Shown here piece by piece: positions 50,119 to 62,000 of a DNA stretch of 64,000 nucleotides. The notes below the pieces were generated by a model. It was not told the DNA's origin, did no database searches, and was given only the letters and a program-made list of their open reading frames with translations. The translations under genes were made by a program, and so were the position numbers. The stretch is from Leptidea sinapis (taxonomy: Eukaryota > Arthropoda > Insecta > Lepidoptera > Pieridae): positions 3,782,001 to 3,846,000 of the forward strand of contig NC_066273.1 of the NCBI RefSeq assembly GCF_905404315.1, read 5' to 3'. How positions within the stretch are numbered: the first letter of the stretch is position 1; each line of letters opens with the position of its first letter.

Positions 50119-50318
50119 CTAAAATATAACAAAAAGGTTTTAAAATATTTGGACAGCACTGATTCTACTATATTATGTTCTCTGATATAATTTCTAAAGT
50201 CACGTTATTATAACAAACTAAGGACACTTACAGGCTTTACAATAATAGGAACTAAAGCACTAAGTGTGCATAAAACAAGAAAATAAACTAAAAGAAATCC
50301 GTTTATTATTTCCAACAT
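49696..50318 (-). CDS. Get1: Tail-anchored protein insertion receptor, GET1/WRB subunit
   Basis: Two exons, 50232-50318 (29 codons, from ATG) and 49696-50118 (140 codons plus stop), joined in phase 0 through a 113 bp GT-AG intron, give 169 residues, close to the usual 170-175. Family knowledge: GET1/WRB pairs with GET2/CAMLG in the ER membrane; its cytosolic coiled coil recruits TRC40/GET3 to release tail-anchored clients. Seen: transmembrane segment at residues 7-28 (GFLLVYFLVLCTLSALVPII); a charged helical stretch at about 40-92 containing MKDEFAAYSRLQRKINKLES, the family signature around the DEFA.Y.RLxRKI motif; a second segment at about 96-118; a third near the C-terminus. Confidence 0.94.
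50232..50318 (-). CDS. Get1: Get1 exon 1
   Basis: Encodes MLEIINGFLLVYFLVLCTL and on to PIIVKP: start codon plus first transmembrane segment. Donor GTAAGT. Confidence 0.9.
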
Positions 50319-50633
50319 TGTATCAAGTATATAGAAATAAGCACTTCTTAAATTCAAAAAAACCTCAAATATTAAATATATAGTATAATTTCATTCGATT
50401 GATTGAAATTTGAACATTTTATTACGAATATTTCAGAATTCAGATCATTTATTTTTCACTAAAAAATTAAATTAATTTTTGCTTGACGTTGACAGTGAGC
50501 AACACCAAAGAGACAGATTTTAATTTTTTTTTGTCATTTCTAGCATTGGCAACACGACCACCAGGCTAACTGTTTTTTAACTAAACTAAAAATAATAGAA
50601 TAAGAAACAGAATTTTATAACGAGGCGGTACTC

Positions 50634-50707
50634 GAACGGTTAGTTCAGTTGGTTAGAGCACCGGCACGGAACGCCGGAGGTCGTGGGTTCGAATGCCGCA
50701 TTGTTCA
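50634..50707 (+). tRNA. tRNA-like element, copy 1 (probably not a functional tRNA)
   Basis: A 74 nt cloverleaf folds: 7 bp acceptor stem (GAACGGT/ATTGTTC), D-arm, anticodon stem CCGGC/GCCGG, 5 nt variable loop, T-arm. Box A (TAGTTCAGTTGG) and a damaged box B (GGTTCGAATGCC) are present. The anticodon loop ACGGAAC has C at position 33 instead of U, and its nominal anticodon GGA would be serine, but the long variable arm of serine tRNAs is missing. Confidence 0.45.
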
Positions 50708-50928
50708 TAATATTTTGTTTTGTGTATTAATCCTAGAAGTGAGGGTTATCACTTTTAAAAAAAACATAACATATTGTATATATTTACAAGAGCGATATCT
50801 CAAGTCAATTTCCTAATATGCAAATATTAGGGTTGAGCAGGTTATCAACTGTAAAGTAGATCCTGTAGATGAAGCCACAACCTGAGAGTTGAACAAAACA
50901 AACAGAATTTTATAACGAGGCGGTACTT

Positions 50929-51002
50929 GAACGGTTAGCTCAGTTGGTTAGAGCACCGGCACGGAACGCCGGAGGTCGTAGGTTCGAATCCCGCATCGTT
51001 CA
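50929..51002 (+). tRNA. tRNA-like element, copy 2 (probably not a functional tRNA)
   Basis: Same fold and same ACGGAAC loop, 295 bp downstream of copy 1. Box A TAGCTCAGTTGG and box B GGTTCGAATCC match the Pol III consensus, and a TTTT run follows 8 nt past the 3' end. One T-stem pair is lost. Confidence 0.5.
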
Positions 51003-51387
51003 TAACATTTTGTTAATCAAACTTTATTTGTGTTTTAATCCTAGAAGTGAGGGTTATCGCTTTAAAAAAAACATAACATATTGTATGTTGGTAATTACTT
51101 ATTTAGAACCTATTTTTTTACCTAGAATTAGTCCATGACATTTCATTACATATAGATAATTCATATAATGAGCGGGCGCGAGGTATTGTCTTGTGTAAAC
51201 AAATTTGTAACAATTCTGGTGAAATATATTAAATTTAATTATATTTTGTGATTTATAAAATAAATGACCAAAGGCAAAGACTTACTTAAAAGTATTTTCT
51301 GGTGCCAAAGATACTTAGAAAAGAGCACTAGGTATAATAAGAGTTTCAAGAGACTCAACTATTCGTGCAAAGTGGTACAAACAGAAT

Positions 51388-51778
51388 GGGGGTCGCACTG
51401 CTCTGTGAACCGCTCGTAACTTGCGTAGGGACGTCGCTCACTTCATTGTGAGTTTTCGACCCCATTAATCACGGGAGTATTCCGAAGAGCTGTTTGAGTG
51501 TGGCCTTCCTCCACAGTGCGGTTTTCAAGGAACTTTCTTCACGGGACTTTCGTACAACCAAGCTGTGGAATTAGCTTCCTTTTAGCGATTCCTTAGCGGT
51601 GTTTCCAGGACGATGCGACAAGGGTACCTTAAAAAAAAGCGCGTACACGTTTTTAAAGGGCCGGCAGCACTCTTGCGGTTTTTCTGGTATTACAGGAGAA
51701 TGTGGGTGGTAGTGATTATTTAACATCAGATGACCCGTTCTCTCGTTTGTCCTCTCTTCCATACAAAAAATCAATGAG
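51388..51778 (+). mobile_element. Non-LTR retrotransposon 3' end (family A)
   Basis: Starts near CTCTGTGAACCGCTCGTAAC and runs to CTTCCATACAAAAAA; several indels. Confidence 0.75.
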
Positions 51779-52796
51779 AAGAGGTAAAAGGTAAAGGAAA
51801 GTAACTCCAACAACTTGCGTATATTGCTGTGGTATATATTCAAGGTAAGGAGTTGAGGAAGTGAGTTTAATGAATATGTAATTATTTATTTAGTTTATAG
51901 TTTGATTGTTTTTTATTTTAAAAATGGAAAAACTTAAAATAGAATCTTAACGTTGATCTCAACGATAATCATATGTTAATGATCTTCAATAACAGAAAAA
52001 AAACAATTGATATGGAAATTGCAATTGAATTGTATTTTCTACATTTATATATTAATATATCGCTTACCACCGAAAATAATATCTAGGAACCATACCACTG
52101 CTTATGTTTATCTAGATTTTGACGTGATATTGCGCTTCAACCAATAGCATTGCGTTTCGATGTTTTATATTTCGCGCGTATTTATTGCACTTTTGTATAT
52201 TTAATATTTATTATTCAGCACAAATTTAATAAAAAAAAAATTATTTAAGATATAATAAATAATTGTCAACTAAATATAAGTTACATGCAATATACCCAAT
52301 TGATTTCTGTGTTAAATTGTTTCTCGGCCATTTCTGGACGGATTTTAGAAAATTTTGAACTCATAGAAAGCTTGCAAAATTTTCTAGGTTACTGTCGAGA
52401 CAGAATTTTTACACACGCTGTTTATACTTTCGAGGGTGATTCAACTGCCAGGTTCTTAGTTATTGAATTTGAAAAACAGCACAAGTTTCTCATGTGACCA
52501 AATAAGGCACTAATTCCTGATGTTTAAATATGGCGCCAAATTCCAAGTTTCTTTTTAATGTTTTTATTTGGATTAATTTTATTTTGTTTTTGTATACAGA
52601 CTTAGCTTACCTCGCTTCGCTCAAATATTTTTGCCGCAGCGAAGCGGTATGACGAGCGATTGCGGCATCCTAGTTTATAAAATTAGACGGTTCAAAATGA
52701 ATATGTCACGAATCGCTCAAAGAAAATATAAATTTATGTACGTATTCACGTAAAACACACGGCCGTGTCTAATATAGTATTATAGTAAGTAACATA

Positions 52797-53284
52797 AAAA
52801 AACAAACAAAATAGCGTGGAGCACTGGCAGAAATGAGTAATAGTCTATATACTACACGGTCAGCTGCTGCGAACTATAGGCGCCGCCCGACCGTCACGCG
52901 ACATGCAACACACAGACGAAAAAGTTTGAGACGATGTAATTAAAGTTTCACTTAAAAAGAATTGTTGGTTTTATGAAACCACGGTAAAAGTGAAACTTTT
53001 TTTCACATTATAGACATTTAACTAAAAAATTTCGAATAATATTCCATTAAGGGTACAAAAATCGCTTTTAAAACTTTGCGCTAAAAATAAACACTGACAT
53101 ACAACATTTACATTAAACACTGACGAAAACAAACAAAATAGGGTGGAGCACTGGCACAAATGAGTAATAGTCTATATACTACATGGTCAGCTGCTGCGAA
53201 ATATAGGCGCTGCCCGACCGTCACGCGACATGTAACGCCACAGACGAAAAAGTTTGAGACGATGTAATAAAAGTTTCACTTTAA
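52797..53284 (+). repeat. 158 bp direct repeat upstream of GSTCD
   Basis: Copies 52797-52954 and 53125-53284, 328 bp apart, share GAGTAATAGTCTATATACTA, GGTCAGCTGCTGCGAA, GCCCGACCGTCACGCGACAT and GTTTGAGACGATGTAAT. No terminal or tRNA-primer site features. Confidence 0.75.
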
Positions 53285-53711
53285 AAGTATCAACGACACA
53301 GATTAGTGCTGTGCAGGAGTAGAAGTGTACAGATTTTCCTCCTCGAATTTCGAAATGACTTCGTAGTAGTGTATACTGCATAAGTGCATAGCATTTTTAT
53401 TAAAACTTTTATGTCATTGACAAGTTTTCAAAACTTTAACCATAAATGTCTAAAATACTAATAGATTTGATTCATCCCGTGCTAAAGAACATTAATTGTT
53501 TTTTTTGTTTGATAAGAACATTAACAATAACACATAATATTATTGTGGAGCCACTAAATATTAACTACGTAGTAATTACATCCTCTTTGAGTTGTTTAAT
53601 AAGTTAATATTGTTCACTTCATTTTAGCATGTCGTGAGTCGTGACCATATTTATGTAGGTTTATGGCAACCGAATGAAACTGAGTCTTAGTGTTAAAAAG
53701 TAAAGTTTAAA

Positions 53712-55517
53712 ATGTCCACTAGTGTTTTTATAGGCACGTATAGTACAATTAGTGAATATCAAAAATCTTCAGTCCTCAGTTTTCCATTAGAATCTATTAT
53801 AACCTATTATGTGTACAAATATTGCAGTTCTGATGATATAAAGTTATACGTTGTTCACAATACTAATAAAGACCATGAAGTAAACATTGAGGTTAAGCTA
53901 CAAAATGCGACGTTTTTTAACCAGAGAGACCTACCATGGCAAATAATTTCATGTATATATCCAGCAGCTCTTTCAGGAGATACAGTTATTACTGGACTAT
54001 GTGCAGTGGCTCGTTATATTTGTAAACATAGAAATTCGAAACAAACAAGTTATGAACATGAGGAAGGATTGCTAGGCTTTAGAAAAAGTTGTCTTCAAGC
54101 ACCTAATGAAGTATCGATATGGACCAAATTCTGTGAAGTTGACATTGTTAAAACTGTGTTAGAAACAATAACGGCACAGAACTTAAAAGAAATTCCTTTA
54201 AATCTTGTTAGGTTTGAAAACCATTTAAATAAGCCTGTACGTGTTCACAATGTATATAAATTGGCAAGGGATCTGGACAAAATAACTGTACAAGATAAGA
54301 ATGAAAATTTAGATAAACAGAGTTCAGAATACTCTAAGGGTAATGAAAATAGAATTCCTAAGCAAAGAAAGTGGAAGTCTAATGCCAATAGAGCTCCAGA
54401 CTACAATAAATTTACAAAGATCAAAGATCTACCCATACAACATCAATTTGCTGAAGGCCCTTTTCTAACCTTAGCTGATGTACTGTTGATACCATCATAT
54501 TATATCCTCTTCAAATTACTTGGAAACTGTATCTTTGAAAAATACTTACCACTAACTAATAAATGGTTTGTAAATTTTATAAATATAAAAGAAAATAAAG
54601 ATTGTTTAAAAAATACACTCAATTCTTTAAATATAGAACCATTGTTGTTTATTGATTTAACTTTACCTTCAATTGATGATGTTAGTATGTACAAATGTGA
54701 TCCAAAGAGACATAACCCCAAAAAAAGACTATTTACAAAGCCAGGAGACATTGAAAAAGCATTGCAGATATTGACAGATGATTTAGAACTAGAAATGTTT
54801 GATAATGAGGCGAGCGAGAGTATTGATTGGGCAGGTATACCTAATGGTGCCAACCCAGCAGCTGGGCATTTACCTGATGAAAGAATAATAAGAAAATCTC
54901 AACAACTAGAAAACTTAGCATTATCTGTAACTTCAATGGCCGAGGATAGAAACCTCATTGTTGATTTCTGTAGTGGAAGTGGTCATTTAGGTATATTAAT
55001 AGCATATTTGCTACCTAATTGCAAAGTTATATTATTAGAAAATAAAGAACAGTCTTTGCTGAGAGCTAGAAACAGAGTTCATGAGATGGGATTGAAGAAT
55101 GTTTATTTCTTTCAGTGCAATTTAGACTTCTTTATTGGTACATTTGATATAGGTGTTGCTTTACATGCATGTGGTGTTGCAACTGACTTGGTTTTAGATA
55201 AATGTTTGAGGGCTAATGCAAAGTTTGTGCTTTGTCCATGTTGTTACGGTTCACTACATGTAACAGATCGTTTGACATATCCTCGAAGCTATAAATTCAG
55301 TAATATTGATATTGACCAATATTTGTGTATTGGCCATACAGCTGATCAAACACACAAAGAGCACCCTTTGAGCATAAGAGGCGCAAGATGTATGACAATA
55401 ATAGATTCTGATCGTGGAAGACTTGCAGAAGAGCATGGATATAAAGTAACTCTGTCTCGTCTAAAACCACTATCCTGCACACCCAAAAACAATTTGCTGA
55501 TTGGGGTGCCAGCATAA
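53712..55517 (+). CDS. GSTCD: Glutathione S-transferase C-terminal domain-containing protein homologue
   Basis: A single uninterrupted 601-residue frame; human GSTCD is slightly longer. Seen: N-terminal region with an LLGFRKSCLQAPNEVSIWTK block; RVHNVYKL at about residue 177; a Lys/Asn/Gln-rich low-complexity linker at about 185-230; a GST-C-like helical block HQFAEGPFLTLADVLLIPSY at about 240-260; then a Rossmann methyltransferase-like domain with DFCSGSGHLGI (418-428, SAM-binding motif I), ENKEQSLLRARNR, VALHACGVATD (about 481-491) and PCCYG (509-513). The C-terminus CTPKNNLLIGVP is also characteristic. Family knowledge: GSTCD proteins share a methyltransferase fold with METTL25/RRNAD-type proteins; no reaction is firmly assigned. 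The ATG is the first in frame and fits the family length. It converges with AGBE. Confidence 0.96.
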   Translation: MSTSVFIGTYSTISEYQKSSVLSFPLESIITYYVYKYCSSDDIKLYVVHNTNKDHEVNIEVKLQNATFFNQRDLPWQIISCIYPAALSGDTVITGLCAVARYICKHRNSKQTSYEHEEGLLGFRKSCLQAPNEVSIWTKFCEVDIVKTVLETITAQNLKEIPLNLVRFENHLNKPVRVHNVYKLARDLDKITVQDKNENLDKQSSEYSKGNENRIPKQRKWKSNANRAPDYNKFTKIKDLPIQHQFAEGPFLTLADVLLIPSYYILFKLLGNCIFEKYLPLTNKWFVNFINIKENKDCLKNTLNSLNIEPLLFIDLTLPSIDDVSMYKCDPKRHNPKKRLFTKPGDIEKALQILTDDLELEMFDNEASESIDWAGIPNGANPAAGHLPDERIIRKSQQLENLALSVTSMAEDRNLIVDFCSGSGHLGILIAYLLPNCKVILLENKEQSLLRARNRVHEMGLKNVYFFQCNLDFFIGTFDIGVALHACGVATDLVLDKCLRANAKFVLCPCCYGSLHVTDRLTYPRSYKFSNIDIDQYLCIGHTADQTHKEHPLSIRGARCMTIIDSDRGRLAEEHGYKVTLSRLKPLSCTPKNNLLIGVPA

Positions 55518-55544
55518 AAGAAAGAAATCATGTGTTTATAGTTT

Positions 55545-55557
55545 TTTATTTAATAAA
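55545..55557. promoter_or_regulatory. Abutting poly(A) signals on both strands
   Basis: TTTATT (AATAAA on -) at 55545-55550 lies directly before AATAAA (+) at 55552-55557. The + signal is 35 bp past the GSTCD stop. The - signal is 499 bp past the AGBE stop; an ATTAAA variant on - near 55,875 is a nearer alternative for AGBE. Confidence 0.55.
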
Positions 55558-56048
55558 AATATGACAAATCAACATTGTTTTATTTTAAAAACAAATACAA
55601 TAGTTTTTATGGATATATATATTATATGCTCTATTTATAACAGTTTCAAAAATACCAAAATATATATATTACTAAGGACTAAATAATTTCTTCTCACTAA
55701 GAGCTGAATAGTTTTGTCTAGTCTTTTTATTAAGAAACTGCTTAAAGATATATGGCACCCTAGTTACATTCTTAAAGTCTGTATAGAAGGAAAAGCATAC
55801 AATATTAATATATGTATGCAATATATAATGTAAAAATATCTAAGACAATATTATATATATATTCTTAGAATTATTTAATCATTTTGATAGGTTTAGGTTC
55901 AACATGCAAAGACCAGGCTTAATAAGTTTAAGGCATTGAGCACAATAATTTGAGAAATCTCTTAGTATGTACAGGTATGATAACATATTAAAGTTGTAAG
56001 AATCCAATACACAAAGGAGTAGCTACATTTAGAAACACAGCCTTCTAA

Positions 56049-56096
56049 TCAATCACATTTTGCGTACACAATTGCAGTGCGGCATGGTATATAGAT
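56049..56096 (-). CDS. AGBE: AGBE last exon
   Basis: Acceptor TTTTCAG; encodes IYIPCRTAIVYAKCD and TGA. It matches the VYIPSRTALV terminus of the family; the exon is only 48 bp. Confidence 0.9.
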   Translation of the reverse strand: MYIPCRTAIVYAKCD

Positions 56097-59000
56097 CTGA
56101 AAACAATAATATTTATTAATGTAATAAGTATATTGTAAGATTCATTACTTTTACTTATCAGCAGTGCTGGATTAACAATGTCGCAATCACTTCCATCTGA
56201 GGCATAATAATACACAGTGTAGGTATAAAAAGGGCTTATAGTAATTGTCTTGCCTACTTAAAACTTGTCTATAAATAACTAAAAAAGTAATCCAAAAAGG
56301 CAAATGACACATTTATAATGAAAAGCCATGAAGTACTTAGTATTAAGATTTTATCACTTTAATCTCATAACAAACCAAGGGCCAAGACCTCAACAGAAAA
56401 TGCTACGGGCTCCACACTTGCTTACCGACACTGGGTATTAGGTACTGAGTATATTTTTTGCCAGCATTATCCTCAACTGACCTATTCAACATAATCTATA
56501 CCAACAGAATTAGTAGGTAGGTACATAGAAATCTCAAACAATAGGTTACCCGCTATTTGGAGTTGGTTTACCTATAAGTTTTGAGATTATCTACTATGCC
56601 TTCCAACAATAAGTGAAGAAGTCGGACAGAATCTTTCGTTACAACTCCAGGACTTATAATATAATATGACAGGTTTGAATAGGTACGCTCTTACGGCCGT
56701 TCCCAATTTCAGTCGATCTCCGGCTGTGTCCTAATTGAGATAAAAATCGTAATTATCGTTGACTTTTCTGTCCCAATAAACTTATCGACGTTAACTCACC
56801 TTATCCGTACTCGCTGTCTGTCAATGGGAGGACGCATAGCTTACCAGCGATAGAAGTTTGTATGGAAATTGCAATTCACGCGTCCCAATATAAGGCGATA
56901 AGAATGACTTATCGGTTATAACGGGACAGCTTCAGATTATTGACAGCTAATTACTGACAGTAGAAGGTAGTAATTTATCTCTATCTGTATATAGTTTATT
57001 AATATTATTATAACTCTAGAGAGAAGAAACGGCGCAACGAACGAACACTTCATAAGAAAGTGTTCGTGATAGATGCAACAGAAAACTCTCAAAGTTGGGA
57101 GATTACTAGATATGGAATATTCACGCCATCATGTGGCATGACCGCTTCAATTACGTACCGCTTTCAAAAATAGGCTCTGCTAAACTTCTGTTTACTTACT
57201 TGGATAGAATCACTTCTATTACCCCACGGCATGTTCTGCGTTAAATGACATTCATTGTTGGGCTCCACACGGCCAAAACCACAGTACTTCTTACTGTCCG
57301 TGCATAATATTGCCTGAAATGAAGGAGCTTTTTGTAATATGGAAAATTATTAATATAATATTGTCGTTTTTCATTTAGTACTACATATACCCCCTTATTC
57401 ATAATGGTCCGCTAACTTTAAACAGCCGCTAAGGAGTGTTTTTTCTCATTCTGACTTAGGTCAATAGAAGAAGACAGAGTGCGAATCAGCAATGCTTTAA
57501 GTTAGCAGACTATTATGAATAAGTGGGTTAAAGTTTTATAAGAAAAGATTCAGGCTCTTGAATAAAAGTCTTGGAAAAGTACCTATGTTACACAGATTAA
57601 CAAATAACGACTATAACGAATTCTTTTCCTTCATTCATGACGATTTCACGATGTTAAAATTTATATAATTAACGTTTTTTTTTTAATGATGAAAGAATAA
57701 CTTTTGTTGTGCTACCTACTTTGTAGAAGCCTAACATGTTTGGCGATTAGGTTATAGCTACTTGTCCTAAATCAGTCTAATTCTAACACATTTTGATAAA
57801 TTCTAATACCTAAATAAGAAATTGTATACAAATAAGTACACATTTTCATATATTAGTTAAGAAAGAACAGAATATGCAATAGAATAACCCTTACCTACCG
57901 ACAGAGCTTTCTAAAAAAACAATAAAACATTTATGAGTAACGTGTAAATTCTTACGAGACAAGTTCCATAAACCTATTGTAGTACACGGACGAGTAAAAA
58001 AAGGAGGACTCCGTGTCACCTTACATAACAGTGTAGCACCCAAACAAGCCGATTAATGTATAAATACATAGCCCCACGCACACACTTACACTACTACAGG
58101 CCGATAGGCGGCCATTAAGAGAATTGTCATCGTCTGTGACAGATCAGTTTGCGTCTCAATAAAATATTTTAAAAATGCCGTCGTGCGTTGTGAAAAAGTG
58201 TTAAAACGTTACTATATAAGTATTTGTGGCCATATATGATTATTTAAGGGAGAAAAAATTGTGTTACTAGTATCCCCCGTAACCGCACACACACTAGCAT
58301 AACGGTGCTTCACTTGCTGATATCACGGCGCGGAGTCCTTCTTTTTTTACTCGTCCGTGTGCTACTATATACTTCATATTATTAAATTCGCGCTCTTCAT
58401 TATAAATAAGTACAAAAAATATTAAAGGTACAATAATTTCTTCTACCATAATAGTGATATCAAAAAAATACTTATTATTTCCCGCAAAATAAGAAACATT
58501 TCTTGTTCATTTAGGTATAATAACCAGTAGGTAAATTATACCTAGAGGGCACGTCCGCAGCCACAGTTACCACAGCCACAGTTACCACAGCCAATAGGCT
58601 GTGTGGACTGTTTCGTTCAATGACCATACCACAGACTATACTAAGCCCACTAGGCCACTATTTTATCATTTATTAATTAGCTAGTACGTACATATTTTAT
58701 CGATGCAGTAACACTTAAGTTTTATGATGATTAGATAACACATACAAATGCAGCTCGACACGGGTAAATTTTTTTTAACCCCGACGATTACAGATAACAC
58801 TAGCGACTGAGAGATAATTGTTTAGGATTAAAAATATATTATGTGAATTCTTATAATAAAGACCTACAAAGAATAAACACCAGTGGCTCCTTTGCACAGG
58901 ATGGCGGCTAGATTATGGGTACCACAACGGCGCCTATTTGCCGTAAAGCAGTAATGTGTAAACATTATTGTGTTTCGGTCTGAAGGGCGCCGTAGCTAGT

Positions 59001-62000
59001 GAACTAAATAGTTACTGAGCAAATCAGACTTAACATCTTATGTCTCAAGAAGACGATCGCAATTGTAGAGCGGCTCAGAATTTTTGTGTTTTTCGAGAAT
59101 CCTGAGCGGCACTACATTGTAATGGGTAGGGCGTGTCAATTACCAACAGCTGAACGTCCTACTCGTCTCGTTCCTTATTTTCATAAAAAAATGTAAATTC
59201 TTATAATAACGACCTGCGAATACCTCGGATAGCATATTATCACCCTTAGCTTGTGAATATTTAAAATTACTAGAAATAAAATTAATATTCCGGGCGATCA
59301 AGTGCTAACAGCGGACCAAGCTTGAACATCGATGATAAATCGATTATAAAATTAATAAGATAATCCTAGAAAAGTATTATGTATATATATATATAATGAA
59401 AATGATCTTTGTTTGAGGGTCAATCATGCCTAAACCACTAATCGTATCCGTAAATTTATCCTAGATGGTTTATGGCTTCTTATTTTTTTTATTGTATTTG
59501 TAATAAGATGAATAAAATTTAATTTATTTCCTTTTGAAATTCACCCAGCGAAGCGGGCGGGAACGGATAATAGGTACTTAATAAACATCATTCATTTCAC
59601 CTGATACTTGCCGGGCACATCAACACCCACTCTGTAGTCTGTGAAGCTTTGGTTCGGATGGAAGTTGAACACAAACAGAAGGCCTGCCCGCTCGAAAGCT
59701 ATCACCTTGTCACCGTCGTGTTTGCACGACACGAAGCCCTTAAAGCAAGCAAAGGAATGACACATGCTGAAACGACGCAATGTATTTAATTTTATCTACA
59801 CCCATGCTTTAAATCCTCTATAAAAGATTCTGAAACAGTTAGCTTACTGCTAACATTAAAAAAGGCAGTCCTAGTAACCATTACATCATCCAAACGAGTG
59901 TTGTAAGGTTGTACTGAATTTCATTACAACACTCGTTGATGTAATGGTTATTAGGACATTGGGTGATTCATATTATGGGTGTAGATAAAGTCTTGTATGC
60001 AACTGTTGATAATTAATTTGGTATTAAAATACGCATGTGATACTATTATATCACACGAGGCGAAGACGCGTTCGTATAAATCCACATTTGTGTTTTTATA
60101 CCCCAATATTGTTTTTATTAGACAACAGTTGCATAAATAACTATTAACGAGTGTGTATGTCGAGGTGAGAAGGGTATCTATTGCTCTCTTACTTTCGCCG
60201 TTGTTGGTCTATCTAAATAAACATTATTATCACATGGACTTTAAAATTGTACCTTGTAATGATTAAACTTAGTCCACTCTAAGACTGAAATCTGTACTTA
60301 GACTCTACTTCCATAAAACTTAGCTAAGTGTGATAGTCAAATTCAAATATTTTTATTCAGAATAGGATGTTACTCACTTATTAATAGTCGAGAAAAGAAA
60401 GATTTCCAAAGAGAATGCCTCAGATCTGTGAAGAATAGGGCAACAAACACAGCGGGCTTTTTTTTACACCAAAAAATATGTTTATAAAGTAGGTAATATT
60501 GTACAATTAAACTTATTATTTAATAGCCTGAGGGCGATAAAATGCATACGTAACGATTGCATTGGGCTGTATTAGCTTAAGTTCAGCATAATTTCAGATG
60601 TCAAATGACTATAGAAACCAAATCAAATATTATGCTAGCTTATACTCAGCTAAGTTTATCGTAAGTAAAGTCTGAGAAAAGTCTAAGTACGCTGTATAGA
60701 TTTTTTTTATGGAAAAGGAGGACAAACCAGAGTATGGGTCACCTGGTGTTAAGTGATCACCACCGCCTACATTCTCTCTGCAACACCAGGGGAATCACAA
60801 GAGCGTTGCCAGCCTTTAAGGAAGGTGTACGCGCTTTTTTTGAAGGTATGTCGTATCGTCCCGGAAACACCGCATAAGGAAGTTCATTCCACAGCTTTGT
60901 AATACGTGGAAGAAAGCTCCTTGAAAACCGCACTGTGGAGGACCTCCACACATCCAGGTGGTGGGGATGATATCCTAACTTGTGGCGTGTCGTACGAAGG
61001 TGAAATTCGGCGGCTCCCAGCCTAAGAGAGTCATGAGTGTATTCTTTTGCAAGTTGAATCTATTCCAGTAAAATATTCACTTACTGGGTTTGATCGAAGC
61101 CAGCCATATTTATTCTCAAGGGTTTGCATATCTCTATCAAAATCGTTGAGGAATCTATATTTGAGCAGCGCGTCGTCGACCAAGTTCCATTGTCGTCTCG
61201 CGTAGTGGTACGACGAGTTGTTGCCGGCACGAGGGAAGTCAAGCCACTCGGGGTGACCGAATTCATTACCTGAATGTTAAAAAGGTATTAATCTTAGATC
61301 ATTTATACGTCTAAATAGACTATGACAGCTGTGAAAACGTCGAAAAATTTAAGTTTAGAGCTAACCTCTATTTTGAGCAATGCACACACAACTAACTAAT
61401 AAAGTAAAAATAGCATTCAAAAAGAATATCATAGGTTATTTCCTATATGTGACATACTACCGATAGAAAAGAATGTCGAATATTTAATAGGCATAGAATA
61501 CTACAATAGTATAAAGAGACTCTGCTTAATAAATACAATACTAGAAGGGTTTGGGAACAAAAGCTAATTAATAATAAAATATCAAATTATTACAGTAAAC
61601 GTATAGATAGATATACGGTACCCTACGTATTTAATAAGATAGACATATTAAGGCAGACCCCTAAGATAAAGATAGGATTACTTAAGAAAAAGTTTAAAAA
61701 TGTATTATTAGATAATATTAGGTAAAAAGTATTTATCTACAACCAGGCTTTAAATCCTCTATTAAAGATTCTGAAACAGTTAGCTAATTACCAACATTAA
61801 AACACCCAATGTCGTAAGAACCATTACATCATCCAAACGAGTGTTGTAATGTTGTACTGAATTTCATAACAACACTCCTTGGTTTTGTTTTCGATCCCTG
61901 CATGCGCAAAGAGTTTCAACAAACAGCCACATTCTTATTGCTCGATGAGTGGTATCTGTATGAATTTCAAAATAAGAACATTTTCGTTTACGCGCGTTCC

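Larger units (their letters stand above)
50606..51090 (+). repeat. Tandem repeat unit of about 295 bp carrying the tRNA-like element
   Basis: About 1.6 units. Each holds the tRNA-like segment plus a 220 bp spacer with CTAGAAGTGAGGGTTATCAC (AAGTGA/TCACTT hairpin) and GAAGCCACAACCTGAGAGTT. The same spacer recurs on the minus strand at 63,623-64,000. Confidence 0.75.
50319..53711. other. Upstream regions of Get1 (-) and GSTCD (+)
   Basis: Divergent genes 3.4 kb apart. Contents: two tRNA-like units, a non-LTR 3' fragment (51388-51778) and a 158 bp direct repeat (52797-52954, 53125-53284). No core promoter motif could be assigned with confidence to either gene. 51,840-52,790 holds nothing recognised. 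Confidence 0.6.
57314..59600 (-). other. AGBE intron, 2.3 kb
   Basis: Contains a short inverted-repeat MITE (57391-57526), a P-like MITE (57985-58359) and a SINE-like copy (58879-59191). 58,370-58,870 has a short tandem duplication of CCACAGCCACAGTTA near 58,558 and nothing else recognised. Confidence 0.7.

Noticed and set aside
50634..50707. Functional tRNA-Ser(GGA)
   Set aside because: U33 is replaced by C, the class II variable arm is absent and box B is damaged.
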